A DNA stretch of 64,000 nt. Source: Flavicella sediminum (GTDB lineage Bacteria; Bacteroidota; Bacteroidia; Flavobacteriales; Flavobacteriaceae). The stretch lies in the NCBI RefSeq assembly GCF_006381105.1, contig NZ_VDET01000002.1:496001-560000 (forward strand), given 5' to 3'. The translations under genes and the position numbers were made by a program. Positions 35,324 to 44,412 of this stretch are shown piece by piece. The first letter of the stretch is position 1, and each line of letters begins with the position of its first letter. A model generated the notes under the pieces. It was not told the DNA's origin. It worked only from the letters and a program-made list of their open reading frames with translations, and made no database searches.

Positions 35324-36580
35324 TTATTTATTGATGACATTCTTTAGTATTTCCATAGTTTCAGCTTGCCTTTTTTCAACAAACTCTTTGGCTTTTTGTG
35401 TCTTCTTATGAGCTAATTCCTTCTCTTGTATTAATGATAAAACTGTTGGAGTTAAACCATCCATAAGTTCTTTATTATCACTATCGAAAAACCATTCTTT
35501 CAGACCAATATTATGCCACATATAACCTTTACTTGATTGTTCTTTGAAACGACCAACCAGTGCAGGAATCCCGTTTCCAATACACATAATTGGTGAATGT
35601 TGTTCAAGCCCAAACAAACCTGCCGATCTAGTGTAAACACTCAAGGCTTCGTCTGTAAGCCAAAAACGGTTGCGCCAAACCACTTTTTCTTTGACATCTT
35701 CCGGAAGTGGATCATATAACATTTCTTTACCCAATGCTACCTGAGTCATATCTTCAGGGCAAATAAGTATTTTCATGGATGTTTCTCTTGCAACGGCTAT
35801 AATAGCATCTCGATAGGGTTTTAAATCATGTTCTTTCATTTCCTGATTTCTTCTATCAATTATTGCGTTAAAAGGAGCATCTCTACCTGGTATTTTCCAA
35901 TAAGGTGTACGACGATATTTTGGAATAACGCATAAAAATTTTCCTTCTTCCAAGTTGTTTTCCGCCATAAACTTTAGTGCCGCAGAATCGTTTCTTAAGT
36001 CGCAAGCAAAAGCTCCATCAGGTCCAAATTCCATAATTGGAGATTTAACACCTTTTCTTTTTGCCAATTGTAATGAAACAGTATCCCTGAAAAACACAAA
36101 CTCTGCCTGATTTAGGATTTTTTCAATATTTGTTGGTACTTTAGATAGTGTTATTCCATAAACTCCAAATGGTTTCCCGGTTTCTTGAATCCATTGTTCA
36201 ACATCTTTATCTTCTACTAAATATGGCCCTGAACCATGCAATAGAAAATCACATTCTTTAAAAGCTTTTTGTAATGCTACAGTATCGGAACTAAGAAAAA
36301 TTTCTAGATTAGGAAATCGTTTTTCCAACATTTGCTTTACACCATTGTCGACATCGCTAGCCCAAAGACGAATTTCAACATCTGGCATGTACTGTTCACA
36401 TAATGCCAAAACACCAGGAGTGTGAGCTATATCTCCAATATTGACTGTTTGCCAACTTGAACGTAATAATATTTTCTTTACTTCTAAATTTTGTTTCTTA
36501 TTTTCAACATTTTTGCAACCAACAAGTTGTACCAATAGAAAAAGAAATAAACTTTTGTATAATATTTTATTAAAAATCAT
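35324..36580 (-). CDS. Polysaccharide pyruvyl transferase-like lipoprotein
   Basis: Protein of 418 residues with a signal peptide and lipobox (LVGC). The rest resembles the polysaccharide pyruvyl transferase superfamily: the N-terminal NIGDIAHTPGVLALCEQY, DFLLHGSGPYLVED, then a C-terminal part with FLCVIPKYRRTPYW and LFGLEQHSPIMCIGNGIPA. True pyruvyl transferases act in the cytoplasm with phosphoenolpyruvate, so an exported, lipid-anchored member in a catabolic locus is odd. It may bind or cleave a glycan using the same GT-B-like fold. It follows susD and precedes the beta-propeller gene. Confidence 0.75.
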   Translation of the reverse strand: MIFNKILYKSLFLFLLVQLVGCKNVENKKQNLEVKKILLRSSWQTVNIGDIAHTPGVLALCEQYMPDVEIRLWASDVDNGVKQMLEKRFPNLEIFLSSDTVALQKAFKECDFLLHGSGPYLVEDKDVEQWIQETGKPFGVYGITLSKVPTNIEKILNQAEFVFFRDTVSLQLAKRKGVKSPIMEFGPDGAFACDLRNDSAALKFMAENNLEEGKFLCVIPKYRRTPYWKIPGRDAPFNAIIDRRNQEMKEHDLKPYRDAIIAVARETSMKILICPEDMTQVALGKEMLYDPLPEDVKEKVVWRNRFWLTDEALSVYTRSAGLFGLEQHSPIMCIGNGIPALVGRFKEQSSKGYMWHNIGLKEWFFDSDNKELMDGLTPTVLSLIQEKELAHKKTQKAKEFVEKRQAETMEILKNVINK

Positions 36581-36722
36581 ATTTTTATAATCTGCCTTTA
36601 AATTTTACAATCCGTATTGAGTTATTGAAACATAAAAAAAACCATAAAGCATTAAGCTTTAGTTAAATAAACGTTACTTACCCAGTTTTTAAAACTTTAG
36701 AAGCTAGATTAAAAAAAGCACA

Positions 36723-36764
36723 AAGGAGTTCTTATTTAAATAAGATATCTTATAAAAACTCCTT
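36723..36764 (-). terminator. Hairpin downstream of susD
   Basis: The arms AAGGAGTTCTTAT (36723-36735) and ATAAAAACTCCTT (36752-36764) pair with one mismatch. On the minus strand a T run follows after about 4 nt. It lies 49 nt past the susD stop. A terminator here would keep susC-susD expression above that of the enzyme genes. Confidence 0.65.
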
Positions 36765-36812
36765 ATACTTTTAAAAAAAACTAAACTACTAAAACAATTA
36801 AATGTATTTATT

Positions 36813-38507
36813 TTACTGTGGATACCCGGGGTTCTGAGTAAATTCTGCCCCTGTGTTTGCATCAATCACCTTTTGTGGTATTGGCCAAAACTGATTAAAA
36901 TCCTGTATGGTATTACCTGCCGAAATACCTCCAATAGCTGATGGTGCAGAATTATAAGTTCTAACTCTATCTACCAATCGGCCCATTCTAATAAGTGTTC
37001 TTAATCTAGGCTCTTCGACAAGTAATTCTCTAGCTCTTTCATCTAAGATAAAATCCTCGGTAACATCTGTAGCCGATATTGTAATTGCATTTGCTCTATT
37101 ACGTACTATATTAATGTCTATTGCAGCTTGAGCGTTATTGCCTTTTCTAAAATAAGCTTCGGCTCTTAATAAATATGTTTCTGCAACTCTTATTCTAGAT
37201 AAATCTTTAGACGTTCTTCCACTTGTTACATCATCATTAAAAGGAGTTCCATCAATTTTACGAATCCATGGATAGTATCTTGATAATGTATCTAATTTTA
37301 GATCGGTAAAAGTACCATCTAACCTTTTTGTATATAATTCGCCATCTGATTTTCGGTCTACTATAATTGGTTTACCATAATATTCGGGATCAGCGCCATT
37401 ATAATAAAATTGACGTCTAATATTATATTTAGAATTACGCATGTCATTCCAGTCTAATTTCCAAATATCATACTTAACATAGTTTGTTGGTGAATTCACA
37501 CCAATACCCCTATTTAAACTATCTGCTGGTACATTAGTAACGTTATTAGGGCTGGTTACTCTATCAATAAAAGGAGCCCAATAACGTGGACCGTTATTTC
37601 CTAGATTACGAACAGTAGCACCACCCAAAGTAAATGATTCATATTGATGCGCCCAAATAACTTCTTTATTACCAGATGATTTATTGATTTGACCATGTGC
37701 AAACACATCTGAAAAAACATCTCCAGGCATGGAACTCGCTGGACCAAATCGACTAGTCATTATCTCATAATCCCCACCTTCTTTATTAATTACAGAACTG
37801 GCTGCTGCAATAGATTTATCGTAAAACGAGTCATCATTTGTAACCATACCTAACGAAATATATACCTCGCTAAGTACATGAAAAGCGGCAGCTCTTGGCA
37901 CTCTACCATCTGCAACTTCTAGTGCCAATAACTTAGAAGCTTCATCCAAATCATTTGCGGCGAACATTAAAACTTCTTCTCTTGAATTTCTTGTAAAATC
38001 AAACTTTGGTACTTTTAAACGTTCTCCAACAATTGGCACACCTCCATAAATATTAGCTAAAAAATTATAGGTATATCCTCTAAAAAATAATGCTTGACCT
38101 TTTATATTTGCTCTTGAAGCATCAGAAATATCTATATTTGGGTCATCTATAGTCTCTAAAACTAAATTGGCTCTAGCTATCATTAGTTTATATGCCCAAT
38201 CCCAATAAACTATTGATGCATTTAAGTTACCATCTAACAGTCTATAGTCTTTATTACCTCTAGGATCATTTCTTCCCCACTCTGCCAAATCAGTACTAAC
38301 CGTCATATATTCAAAAATATTAGAAGCGACTACATACTCTTCTCTTGCTCCTTGATATAGACCAATTATTGCTGCATCAAAACCAGCTTCATTTGTTAAT
38401 AAATTCTCAGGGCTAAGCCTATCTAAAGGCACTTCATTAAGATAATTATCATTACAAGAAATTAGTAATATTGATAATAAACTTAATATAATTATATTAT
38501 TCTTCAT
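36813..38507 (-). CDS. SusD/RagB family outer membrane glycan-binding lipoprotein
   Basis: Surface lipoprotein of 564 residues that binds the glycan over the SusC channel. A signal peptide with lipobox (LLISC) is followed by the typical N terminus NDNYLNEVPLDRLSPENLLTNEAGFDAAI and the helical TPR core; the C terminus contains the family motif QNPGY (TQNPGYPQ), and RVAETYLLRAEAYFRKGN is the conserved TPR helix. It follows susC by 23 nt. Specificity cannot be read from sequence. Confidence 0.95.
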   Translation of the reverse strand: MKNNIIILSLLSILLISCNDNYLNEVPLDRLSPENLLTNEAGFDAAIIGLYQGAREEYVVASNIFEYMTVSTDLAEWGRNDPRGNKDYRLLDGNLNASIVYWDWAYKLMIARANLVLETIDDPNIDISDASRANIKGQALFFRGYTYNFLANIYGGVPIVGERLKVPKFDFTRNSREEVLMFAANDLDEASKLLALEVADGRVPRAAAFHVLSEVYISLGMVTNDDSFYDKSIAAASSVINKEGGDYEIMTSRFGPASSMPGDVFSDVFAHGQINKSSGNKEVIWAHQYESFTLGGATVRNLGNNGPRYWAPFIDRVTSPNNVTNVPADSLNRGIGVNSPTNYVKYDIWKLDWNDMRNSKYNIRRQFYYNGADPEYYGKPIIVDRKSDGELYTKRLDGTFTDLKLDTLSRYYPWIRKIDGTPFNDDVTSGRTSKDLSRIRVAETYLLRAEAYFRKGNNAQAAIDINIVRNRANAITISATDVTEDFILDERARELLVEEPRLRTLIRMGRLVDRVRTYNSAPSAIGGISAGNTIQDFNQFWPIPQKVIDANTGAEFTQNPGYPQ

Positions 38508-38530
38508 AATCTTAAATTTTTATCTGTTTG

Positions 38531-41500
38531 TTATAATGAAACGTTTATACCGAAAGTGTAAGTTTTAAGTAATGGCCCATTACTTCCTGGGTTTCTTAAA
38601 CCTGAGCCAAACTCTGGATCCCAACCTTTCCAATCTGTCCATGTTACTAAGTTCTTACCACTTGCATAAATTTGCAACCTTGAAAAACCTATTTTTTCAA
38701 GAATTTCAGATGAAAAATCGTATGAAAGAGATACATCTTGTAGTCTAACAAAACTTCTATCTTGATAAAAACCATATCCTAAAGGGTTTTTATAATTAAT
38801 CCTAGCAGCTGTATTTATTGGATTATCAGGAGTCCAATATGGTACGTTTAAAAAATTTGCTTGGTCGTAAAAATTAGTTCCTGGATTAAGCGTTGCGTTA
38901 GGACTCTTTCCTCCTTGTGATGTATAAAATGTTGAAGACAAACTAAAACCTTTATATCTAAAAACGTTAGTAAGACCCATTATAAAATCTGGCTGACTAC
39001 TACCTAATACTTTTCTATCATTAGAATCTATAACACCGTCTGGTTCTCCATTAGCACCTCCACCAATATCTTTAAATCTAATATCTCCAGGTTGTCCAGA
39101 AGGATTTAATGTAAAATCATCACCTTCTTGATATATACCATCAAATACATAATCGAAATTAGAACCTAATGGTTCTCCAATAAACCAACCACTTGCAATA
39201 TCATCATCTTCAATACCATCTTCATTTAAATCTCTACCAGAAAGCTTAACAATTTTATTTCTGTTGAATGAAAATGCTATGCCTGTATCCCAAGAGAAAT
39301 TATCTGTTTTAATGTTTGTAGTTTGTAAATCTAACTCAAATCCTTTGTTTTCCGTTTCACCAATATTTGTTAAGAATATTTCAAACCCATTTGTGTTAGG
39401 AATTGTTTGATTTAATAATAAATCTGTAGTTTTACTCACATAATAGTTTAAACTAGCGGAGATACGATTGTTAAAAAACTTAGCATCTACACCTAAATTT
39501 AAACTCTCTGTAGTCTCCCACCCTAAACTAGGGTTAGCAAAAGATGTTGCATAAGATCCGACATATGAAGAACTACCGTCTCCAAAAACATAATTAGTGG
39601 TTGCAATACTACTTAAAGACGAGTATTCTCTAACACCTCGATTACCATTTTTACCCCAAGATGTACGAAGCTTAAGAAAATCTATAAAATCGGAATTGCT
39701 TAAAAATTCTTCATCAGAAATATTCCAACTAAAACCTAAAGCAGGAAAATTACCAAATTTATTTCCTTCTCCAAACGCTGAATAACCATCTCTTCTTATA
39801 CTAAGATCTATAAAATATTTACTACTATAGTTATAACTTAATCTAGCCATGCTAGAATTTTGTTTGTTCTCCGCAGCATCTGAATTAATTTGATAATTCT
39901 CTCCTAATTCAAGAGCATTATAACTTAACACATCGTTAAAAATATTGCTACTAGAAAATGAAGAACCTTGATCTCTTATTTCGTAAATACCATAAAGTAA
40001 TGTTAAACCTAGATTATGAACATCTTTGAAAGTTTTCTTATAATTTATGATATTCTCTAAGGTTATATTTTGTCTTTCTGTATGTCTTTTATAACCTGAA
40101 CCAAGTCTTCCTACTGGTTCATATGAAGGACTGTAAGTAAAGAGTTTAGAATCGCTTCTAGTATAACCTACGTTTAATTTATAAGACAGTCCCTTAAGAA
40201 TATTAGCTTCAACAAAAGTATTAGCAAATAATGTATTATTTATAGACAATCTATCATCTAAGTCATGATCAAATATTGGATTTGCCACAAGCCCAATATC
40301 CATTGGCTGTTGTTTTGGAGAAACCCCATCTTCTAAATATAAACTACCATAAGGCGATAAATAAGTTGCTGCTTGTAAATCTGCTCGAACACCAGAATCA
40401 TCTCTAGATGTATAACCAGAGTTTATACCAAACTTAAGCCAATCGGTTGCATTAACTGTCAAATTTAATCTACTAGAAATTCTTTTGAAATTATCTCCTT
40501 TTACAGGTGATTTCACATTAGAATAAGCTCCAGAAAAGAAGTAACTTACTTTATCTTCCCTACCGGAAACACTTACTTCATAATTTGAAATAGGTGCACT
40601 TTGTTTAATCTCATCAAAAGGATTAATAGTTCTTCCTGCTGCAATATTAGCTTCTTCTACAGGCTGAAAAGGCAACGTACTACCGTCTGCTATCTCTCCA
40701 TCAAGTCTCGCAGCTAAATATTGTTTAGCATTTAAATAGGTTGGAATGTTTGCAAAATCAGAAAAACCAGCATAAGTATTAAATGTTACTTTTGGTTTTT
40801 GTGTTTTACCCTTTTTTGTAGTAACTTCTATAACTCCATTTGCAGCTAAAGAACCATAAATTGCGGTTGAACTGGCATCTTTTAAAATACTTATAGATTC
40901 AATATCGCCAGGGTTTATATCTGAAAGCCCTCCAGAATAAATAATCCCATCTAAAACAATAAGAGGATAATTACTTGCCGAAATTGAATTAGTTCCACGT
41001 ATTACTATATTTCCTGATTGACCAGGTCTACCATTATCTCGAACTTGAACTCCAGCTTTAGTTCCTCTTAACATTTGAGATGCATTAGCATTAGGTTGTA
41101 AACTAGCACCTTCAACATCAACACTAGCAATAGCTCCAGTTAAATCTGATTTCTTAGCGGTTCCATAACCTATTACAACAATTTCATCTAAACTAGCAGC
41201 ATTTTCAACTAAAGCAACATTAATATTTGTTTGACTTCCTACTTCAATTTCTTTAGTAACAAAACCTAGATAAGAAATAACTAGTACGGCATTCTTATTA
41301 GAAATAGTTAGCGAAAATTTTCCATCAAAATCGGATTGCACTCCATTTGTGGTGTTCTTTTCTAAAACACTAGCTCCTGGTAAAGGTTCTCCATTAGCAT
41401 CTGTTATTAAGCCTGATACCTGTTGCTGTTGATTGGATTCCTTAATATTTTCTAATGCTTTCTCTTTTATTAAAACCCCATTGTTATTAGTAACTGTGAT

Positions 41501-41824
41501 AATGAAATTTCCTTGAGATAAGCTTTTATTAAGTAAATCATTCGTATTAATGAGTCCTTTTTTTACTTTTACTTTGGAAAAATCCTTAAATAAATTCTTT
41601 TCATAAAAGAAGTTATAATCAGTTTGCTTTTTAATAATTTGAAAGACTTCATCTACTGTTAATGATTTGTCTTTATTTATTAAAACTTTAGAATTTTGGG
41701 ATACAATGTTATGAGAATTGAATGCAAAAAATGTTGCGCAAAATAAAAATATAAATGCTCTCATAATATCTCGTAATATACTCTTTCCCCATAAAAAATA
41801 GGAGTTTATTAATTTATTTTTCAT
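38531..41824 (-). CDS. SusC/RagA TonB-linked outer membrane transporter with STN signalling domain
   Basis: TonB-dependent importer of 1097 residues for oligosaccharides. After a signal peptide lies a secretin/TonB short N-terminal (STN) domain (about 50-120), then a carboxypeptidase-regulatory-like domain (about 135-215, GLITDANGEPLPGASVLEKN), the plug (SLDEIVVIGYGTAKKSDLTG) and the 22-strand barrel ending in GINVSL. The STN domain is the mark of transducers that signal to a FecR anti-sigma factor, matching the fecR and fecI genes just upstream. Import and induction of the locus are thus probably coupled. Confidence 0.95.
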   Translation of the reverse strand: MKNKLINSYFLWGKSILRDIMRAFIFLFCATFFAFNSHNIVSQNSKVLINKDKSLTVDEVFQIIKKQTDYNFFYEKNLFKDFSKVKVKKGLINTNDLLNKSLSQGNFIITVTNNNGVLIKEKALENIKESNQQQQVSGLITDANGEPLPGASVLEKNTTNGVQSDFDGKFSLTISNKNAVLVISYLGFVTKEIEVGSQTNINVALVENAASLDEIVVIGYGTAKKSDLTGAIASVDVEGASLQPNANASQMLRGTKAGVQVRDNGRPGQSGNIVIRGTNSISASNYPLIVLDGIIYSGGLSDINPGDIESISILKDASSTAIYGSLAANGVIEVTTKKGKTQKPKVTFNTYAGFSDFANIPTYLNAKQYLAARLDGEIADGSTLPFQPVEEANIAAGRTINPFDEIKQSAPISNYEVSVSGREDKVSYFFSGAYSNVKSPVKGDNFKRISSRLNLTVNATDWLKFGINSGYTSRDDSGVRADLQAATYLSPYGSLYLEDGVSPKQQPMDIGLVANPIFDHDLDDRLSINNTLFANTFVEANILKGLSYKLNVGYTRSDSKLFTYSPSYEPVGRLGSGYKRHTERQNITLENIINYKKTFKDVHNLGLTLLYGIYEIRDQGSSFSSSNIFNDVLSYNALELGENYQINSDAAENKQNSSMARLSYNYSSKYFIDLSIRRDGYSAFGEGNKFGNFPALGFSWNISDEEFLSNSDFIDFLKLRTSWGKNGNRGVREYSSLSSIATTNYVFGDGSSSYVGSYATSFANPSLGWETTESLNLGVDAKFFNNRISASLNYYVSKTTDLLLNQTIPNTNGFEIFLTNIGETENKGFELDLQTTNIKTDNFSWDTGIAFSFNRNKIVKLSGRDLNEDGIEDDDIASGWFIGEPLGSNFDYVFDGIYQEGDDFTLNPSGQPGDIRFKDIGGGANGEPDGVIDSNDRKVLGSSQPDFIMGLTNVFRYKGFSLSSTFYTSQGGKSPNATLNPGTNFYDQANFLNVPYWTPDNPINTAARINYKNPLGYGFYQDRSFVRLQDVSLSYDFSSEILEKIGFSRLQIYASGKNLVTWTDWKGWDPEFGSGLRNPGSNGPLLKTYTFGINVSL

Positions 41825-41878
41825 AAATTTGTGTATTATTTAATTGGTTAAAAAATTTAATTGATTGGTAATGGTCTT

Positions 41879-41918
41879 GGGATAAAGGTTTGTACTTTAG
41901 CGGGTTAAACTTTATCCC
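41879..41918. repeat. Inverted repeat between fecR-like and susC genes
   Basis: GGGATAAAG (41879-41887) and CTTTATCCC (41910-41918) are perfect arms, extended by TTT/AAA past one unpaired base. The T run that follows lies on the plus strand, so as a terminator it would stop transcription running antisense to susC. On the minus strand it would be a hairpin in the susC 5' region, without a following T run. Confidence 0.6.
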
Positions 41919-41979
41919 TTTTTTATTTCATAGGCTTTCAGTTGTTTAATTAGTTTTTTTTATAAGACCTAACAGTCAT

Positions 41980-43155
41980 TTATTCAAGTATTATTGTATC
42001 GTTAGTTATTTCGTAATTTTCTATAGTAGTCGATTTTAAAATAGACAAAACTTCTTCAATACTTTGCTGCTTATCTAAAACGCCAATAAATTCTGCAGTC
42101 TCAAGTTCTTTTGTTTTAAAAACTACATCTACATCATACCATCTTGATATTATTTTCATAATATCTTTTAAAGATTCATTGTTAAAGCTTAATTTCCCAT
42201 CTCTCCAAGAAATTTCATCTTTGACATCAACCTCAGAAACTACAAAATTATTATCTTGAGTATTTAATTTTAGTTGTTGATTTGGCTCTAGATTTTGTTT
42301 TAAAACACCATTATCAATAACGACTTTCCCCTCTACTAATGTCGTATAGATATTCGTTTCATCTCTATATGCTTTGATATTAAATTCTGTTCCTAAAACT
42401 TCCACTTCTTGAGAATTGTTTAACACTTTAAAACTTGAACCATTATGCTCGGTACTTGGTGATACATCAAAATAAGCTTCTCCATAGACTAAATCAACTT
42501 GACGAGTTTCTCCATCATTAAATGCAACTGGGTATTTTAGTTGAGATTCAGAATTCAACCAAACTTTTGTTCCGTCTGATAGTATGATGTAAAATTGACC
42601 TCCTCTAGGAATTGTTAGATAATTATATACAACCTTTTCTGATTTTGTTTTGCCTGGATTATAGACAATATGTTCTCCATTACTATTAGCATTAGATGTT
42701 TGAAATGTAATATTTTTTTCTAAAATTATAACCGAACCATCTTCTAGAGTTAATGTTGCTTTATTAGTACCAGGTAAAATAACATTACTATTCTCCTTAA
42801 CAATTATTGAGTCTTTTTCAAAACTAGAATTAACAACATCATTATTAAAAAAATAAACTGTAGCTAAAAGCCCAACAAATATTGCTGCCGCACTAACGTT
42901 CCTCCAAGGTCTTTTAAACAGTTCAAAAACAGGTCTGTTTTTTCTCTTCTGAACCTTTACCTCTATTAATTTCCAAGCTTTTTCCTTATCAACTAAAGGG
43001 TATGACTCTATAGTATCTATTAATTCTTTAATTGTAATTTCTTTTAAAAAAAGATGTTTTTTTAAATAAACCTCCAATTCAAGGCTTTCGGAATCATTCA
43101 AAGTTTTTAATCTTTTTTTAATTATCAACTTTGATATATGAAAAATTTCGTTCAT
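41980..43155 (-). CDS. FecR-family anti-sigma factor
   Basis: Membrane-spanning regulator of 391 residues that holds the ECF sigma factor until the SusC transducer signals. A cytoplasmic helical N terminus (about 1-80) is followed by one membrane helix (about 86-106), then the periplasmic FecR domain (GKTKSEKVVYNYLTIPRGGQ, SQLKYPVAF, GEAYFDV) and a C-terminal DUF4974 domain with FNNESLKDIMKIISRWYDVDV. It lies about 200 nt after the sigma gene, which has its own terminator, and 155 nt before susC. Confidence 0.93.
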   Translation of the reverse strand: MNEIFHISKLIIKKRLKTLNDSESLELEVYLKKHLFLKEITIKELIDTIESYPLVDKEKAWKLIEVKVQKRKNRPVFELFKRPWRNVSAAAIFVGLLATVYFFNNDVVNSSFEKDSIIVKENSNVILPGTNKATLTLEDGSVIILEKNITFQTSNANSNGEHIVYNPGKTKSEKVVYNYLTIPRGGQFYIILSDGTKVWLNSESQLKYPVAFNDGETRQVDLVYGEAYFDVSPSTEHNGSSFKVLNNSQEVEVLGTEFNIKAYRDETNIYTTLVEGKVVIDNGVLKQNLEPNQQLKLNTQDNNFVVSEVDVKDEISWRDGKLSFNNESLKDIMKIISRWYDVDVVFKTKELETAEFIGVLDKQQSIEEVLSILKSTTIENYEITNDTIILE

Positions 43156-43332
43156 CGATTTACATTTCTTATATATAAAACAACTAAACTTTCATAAAGT
43201 ACTACTGAAAAGTTCCTTTTTTTTAAAAAAAATAAAAAAAAGCTCAAAATTTAAAAACAACACTACAACAAGATTGACTTAACAAACAGCATAACAAGCT
43301 TATATTCAATTAATTAAACGTCGTTTTAAAAC

Positions 43333-43385
43333 AAAAACACTTATTTAATTTTAATTATGCTAATAAAAAATAAATAAGTGTTTTT
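43333..43385 (-). terminator. Terminator overlapping the 3' end of the sigma factor gene
   Basis: AAAAACACTTATTTA (43333-43347) and TAAATAAGTGTTTTT (43371-43385) are perfectly complementary over 15 bp with a 23-nt loop. The upstream arm lies inside the last codons of the sigma gene and its stop codon is in the loop. On the minus strand a T-rich tail follows. It would uncouple sigma factor transcription from that of the anti-sigma gene. Confidence 0.78.
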
Positions 43386-43879
43386 AATTCGCTGAATTGC
43401 TCCCTTAAAATCTTATAAGACTGAGATTTTAATGTTTTAACAGTTTGAATTTTTATATCTAATTCTTCAGCTATCTCCAAATTCTTATAGCCCCTAAGAC
43501 TCAATTTAATGATTTCCTTTTTCCTTTTGGGAAGTATTTCAATAGCATTATATAATTGATAAACAATTTCTTGTTCAACCATTTGCTTTAAAAACAAATT
43601 GTCATCTTCTATTAAATGAATAGCATTTTCAGCATATTTAGTCTTTACTTTATTGTGCTTAATAACATTTAAGCACTTATTGCGTACAATTTTATATAGG
43701 TATACCTTTAATGATATGTCGTTAGGAAAGGTTTTTTCCATTTCCAACAGATTAACAAAAACATCTTGAACCAAATCCTCACATTCGTCTTTTAAAAACA
43801 AAAATCGGTTGGCATACAATACTAGTGATTGGTAGTGCTTATTAAATACTTGTTTTAAATTATTATCTTTAATTACCAT
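43355..43879 (-). CDS. ECF sigma factor, FecI type
   Basis: RNA polymerase sigma-70 factor of 174 residues. Region 2 is seen in ANRFLFLKDECEDLVQDVFVNLLE and the promoter-melting part that follows. Region 4 is the C-terminal helix-turn-helix in LPKRKKEIIKLSLRGYKNLEIAEEL with IQTVKTLKSQSYKILR. With the adjacent FecR and the STN-bearing SusC it forms the trans-envelope signalling chain that should switch on this polysaccharide locus in response to its glycan. Confidence 0.93.
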   Translation of the reverse strand: MVIKDNNLKQVFNKHYQSLVLYANRFLFLKDECEDLVQDVFVNLLEMEKTFPNDISLKVYLYKIVRNKCLNVIKHNKVKTKYAENAIHLIEDDNLFLKQMVEQEIVYQLYNAIEILPKRKKEIIKLSLRGYKNLEIAEELDIKIQTVKTLKSQSYKILREQFSELKTLIYFLLA

Positions 43880-44235
43880 TATCTAGTTATACTTTCTTTT
43901 ACTAAAACCAAAATCTTCAAAAAAAAATTACAATAGGAGGTTATTACAATTCATGCATTAATCTCCACTCTTTATACCGTTTTAGTTTATTATGTATTGA
44001 AGATAGTTATTCATTTAGTATATAGAAAATACTTTACTTATATATAAAAATAAAAGCGCAACAACTAAACCCTCAAAATTAATTTCTTGGGATAAATTTA
44101 GTTTTTTTTTTTTAGTATTAAAAATATACCATGATGGCTACTTTATTATAGACATCATAAATATATGTACTTATTACAAATGATACTGTTTTTCAATACT
44201 TTTAAACTAAATTTTGTCATCTATAATTATTTTTT
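43880..44235. other. Gene-free region upstream of the sigma factor
   Basis: About 356 nt of very AT-rich sequence between the sigma gene and the altronate dehydratase remnant. It contains AACTAAA with a matching TTTAGTT before a run of more than ten T (about 44061-44113), an imperfect hairpin that could end plus-strand transcription. The string CTTGGGATAAA within it also occurs at 41876-41886. I see no open frame, promoter match or RNA gene. Confidence 0.5.
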
Positions 44236-44412
44236 TTATAATGACATTCCTCGTTTCCATGGAATAAAATCATCTTGATTTAATTTCCTTGCTTTTGCAT
44301 GTATCCCTCCACTAGCTACTTTATTTACCAGATCTAGTAAGTCTCCACCTGTTTTTTCAATGCTAGAAGCCCCCTCTATTAAAGCTCCTGTATTAAAATC
44401 AATAAATCTTCC
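44236..44412 (-). pseudogene. 3' remnant of an altronate/galactarate dehydratase (UxaA family) gene
   Basis: About 58 codons ending in TAA at 44236 encode a clear UxaA-family C terminus: IDFNTGALIEGASSIEKTGG, then LLDLVNKVASGG and FIPWKRGMSL. Full-length enzymes of this family have about 400-550 residues, so almost all of the gene is missing, and no start or catalytic part remains. Its 5' end overlaps, in another frame, the last codons of the penicillin acylase gene. The family acts in hexuronate breakdown, which suggests that a larger glycan island once extended here or that the locus was joined by deletion. Confidence 0.82.
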
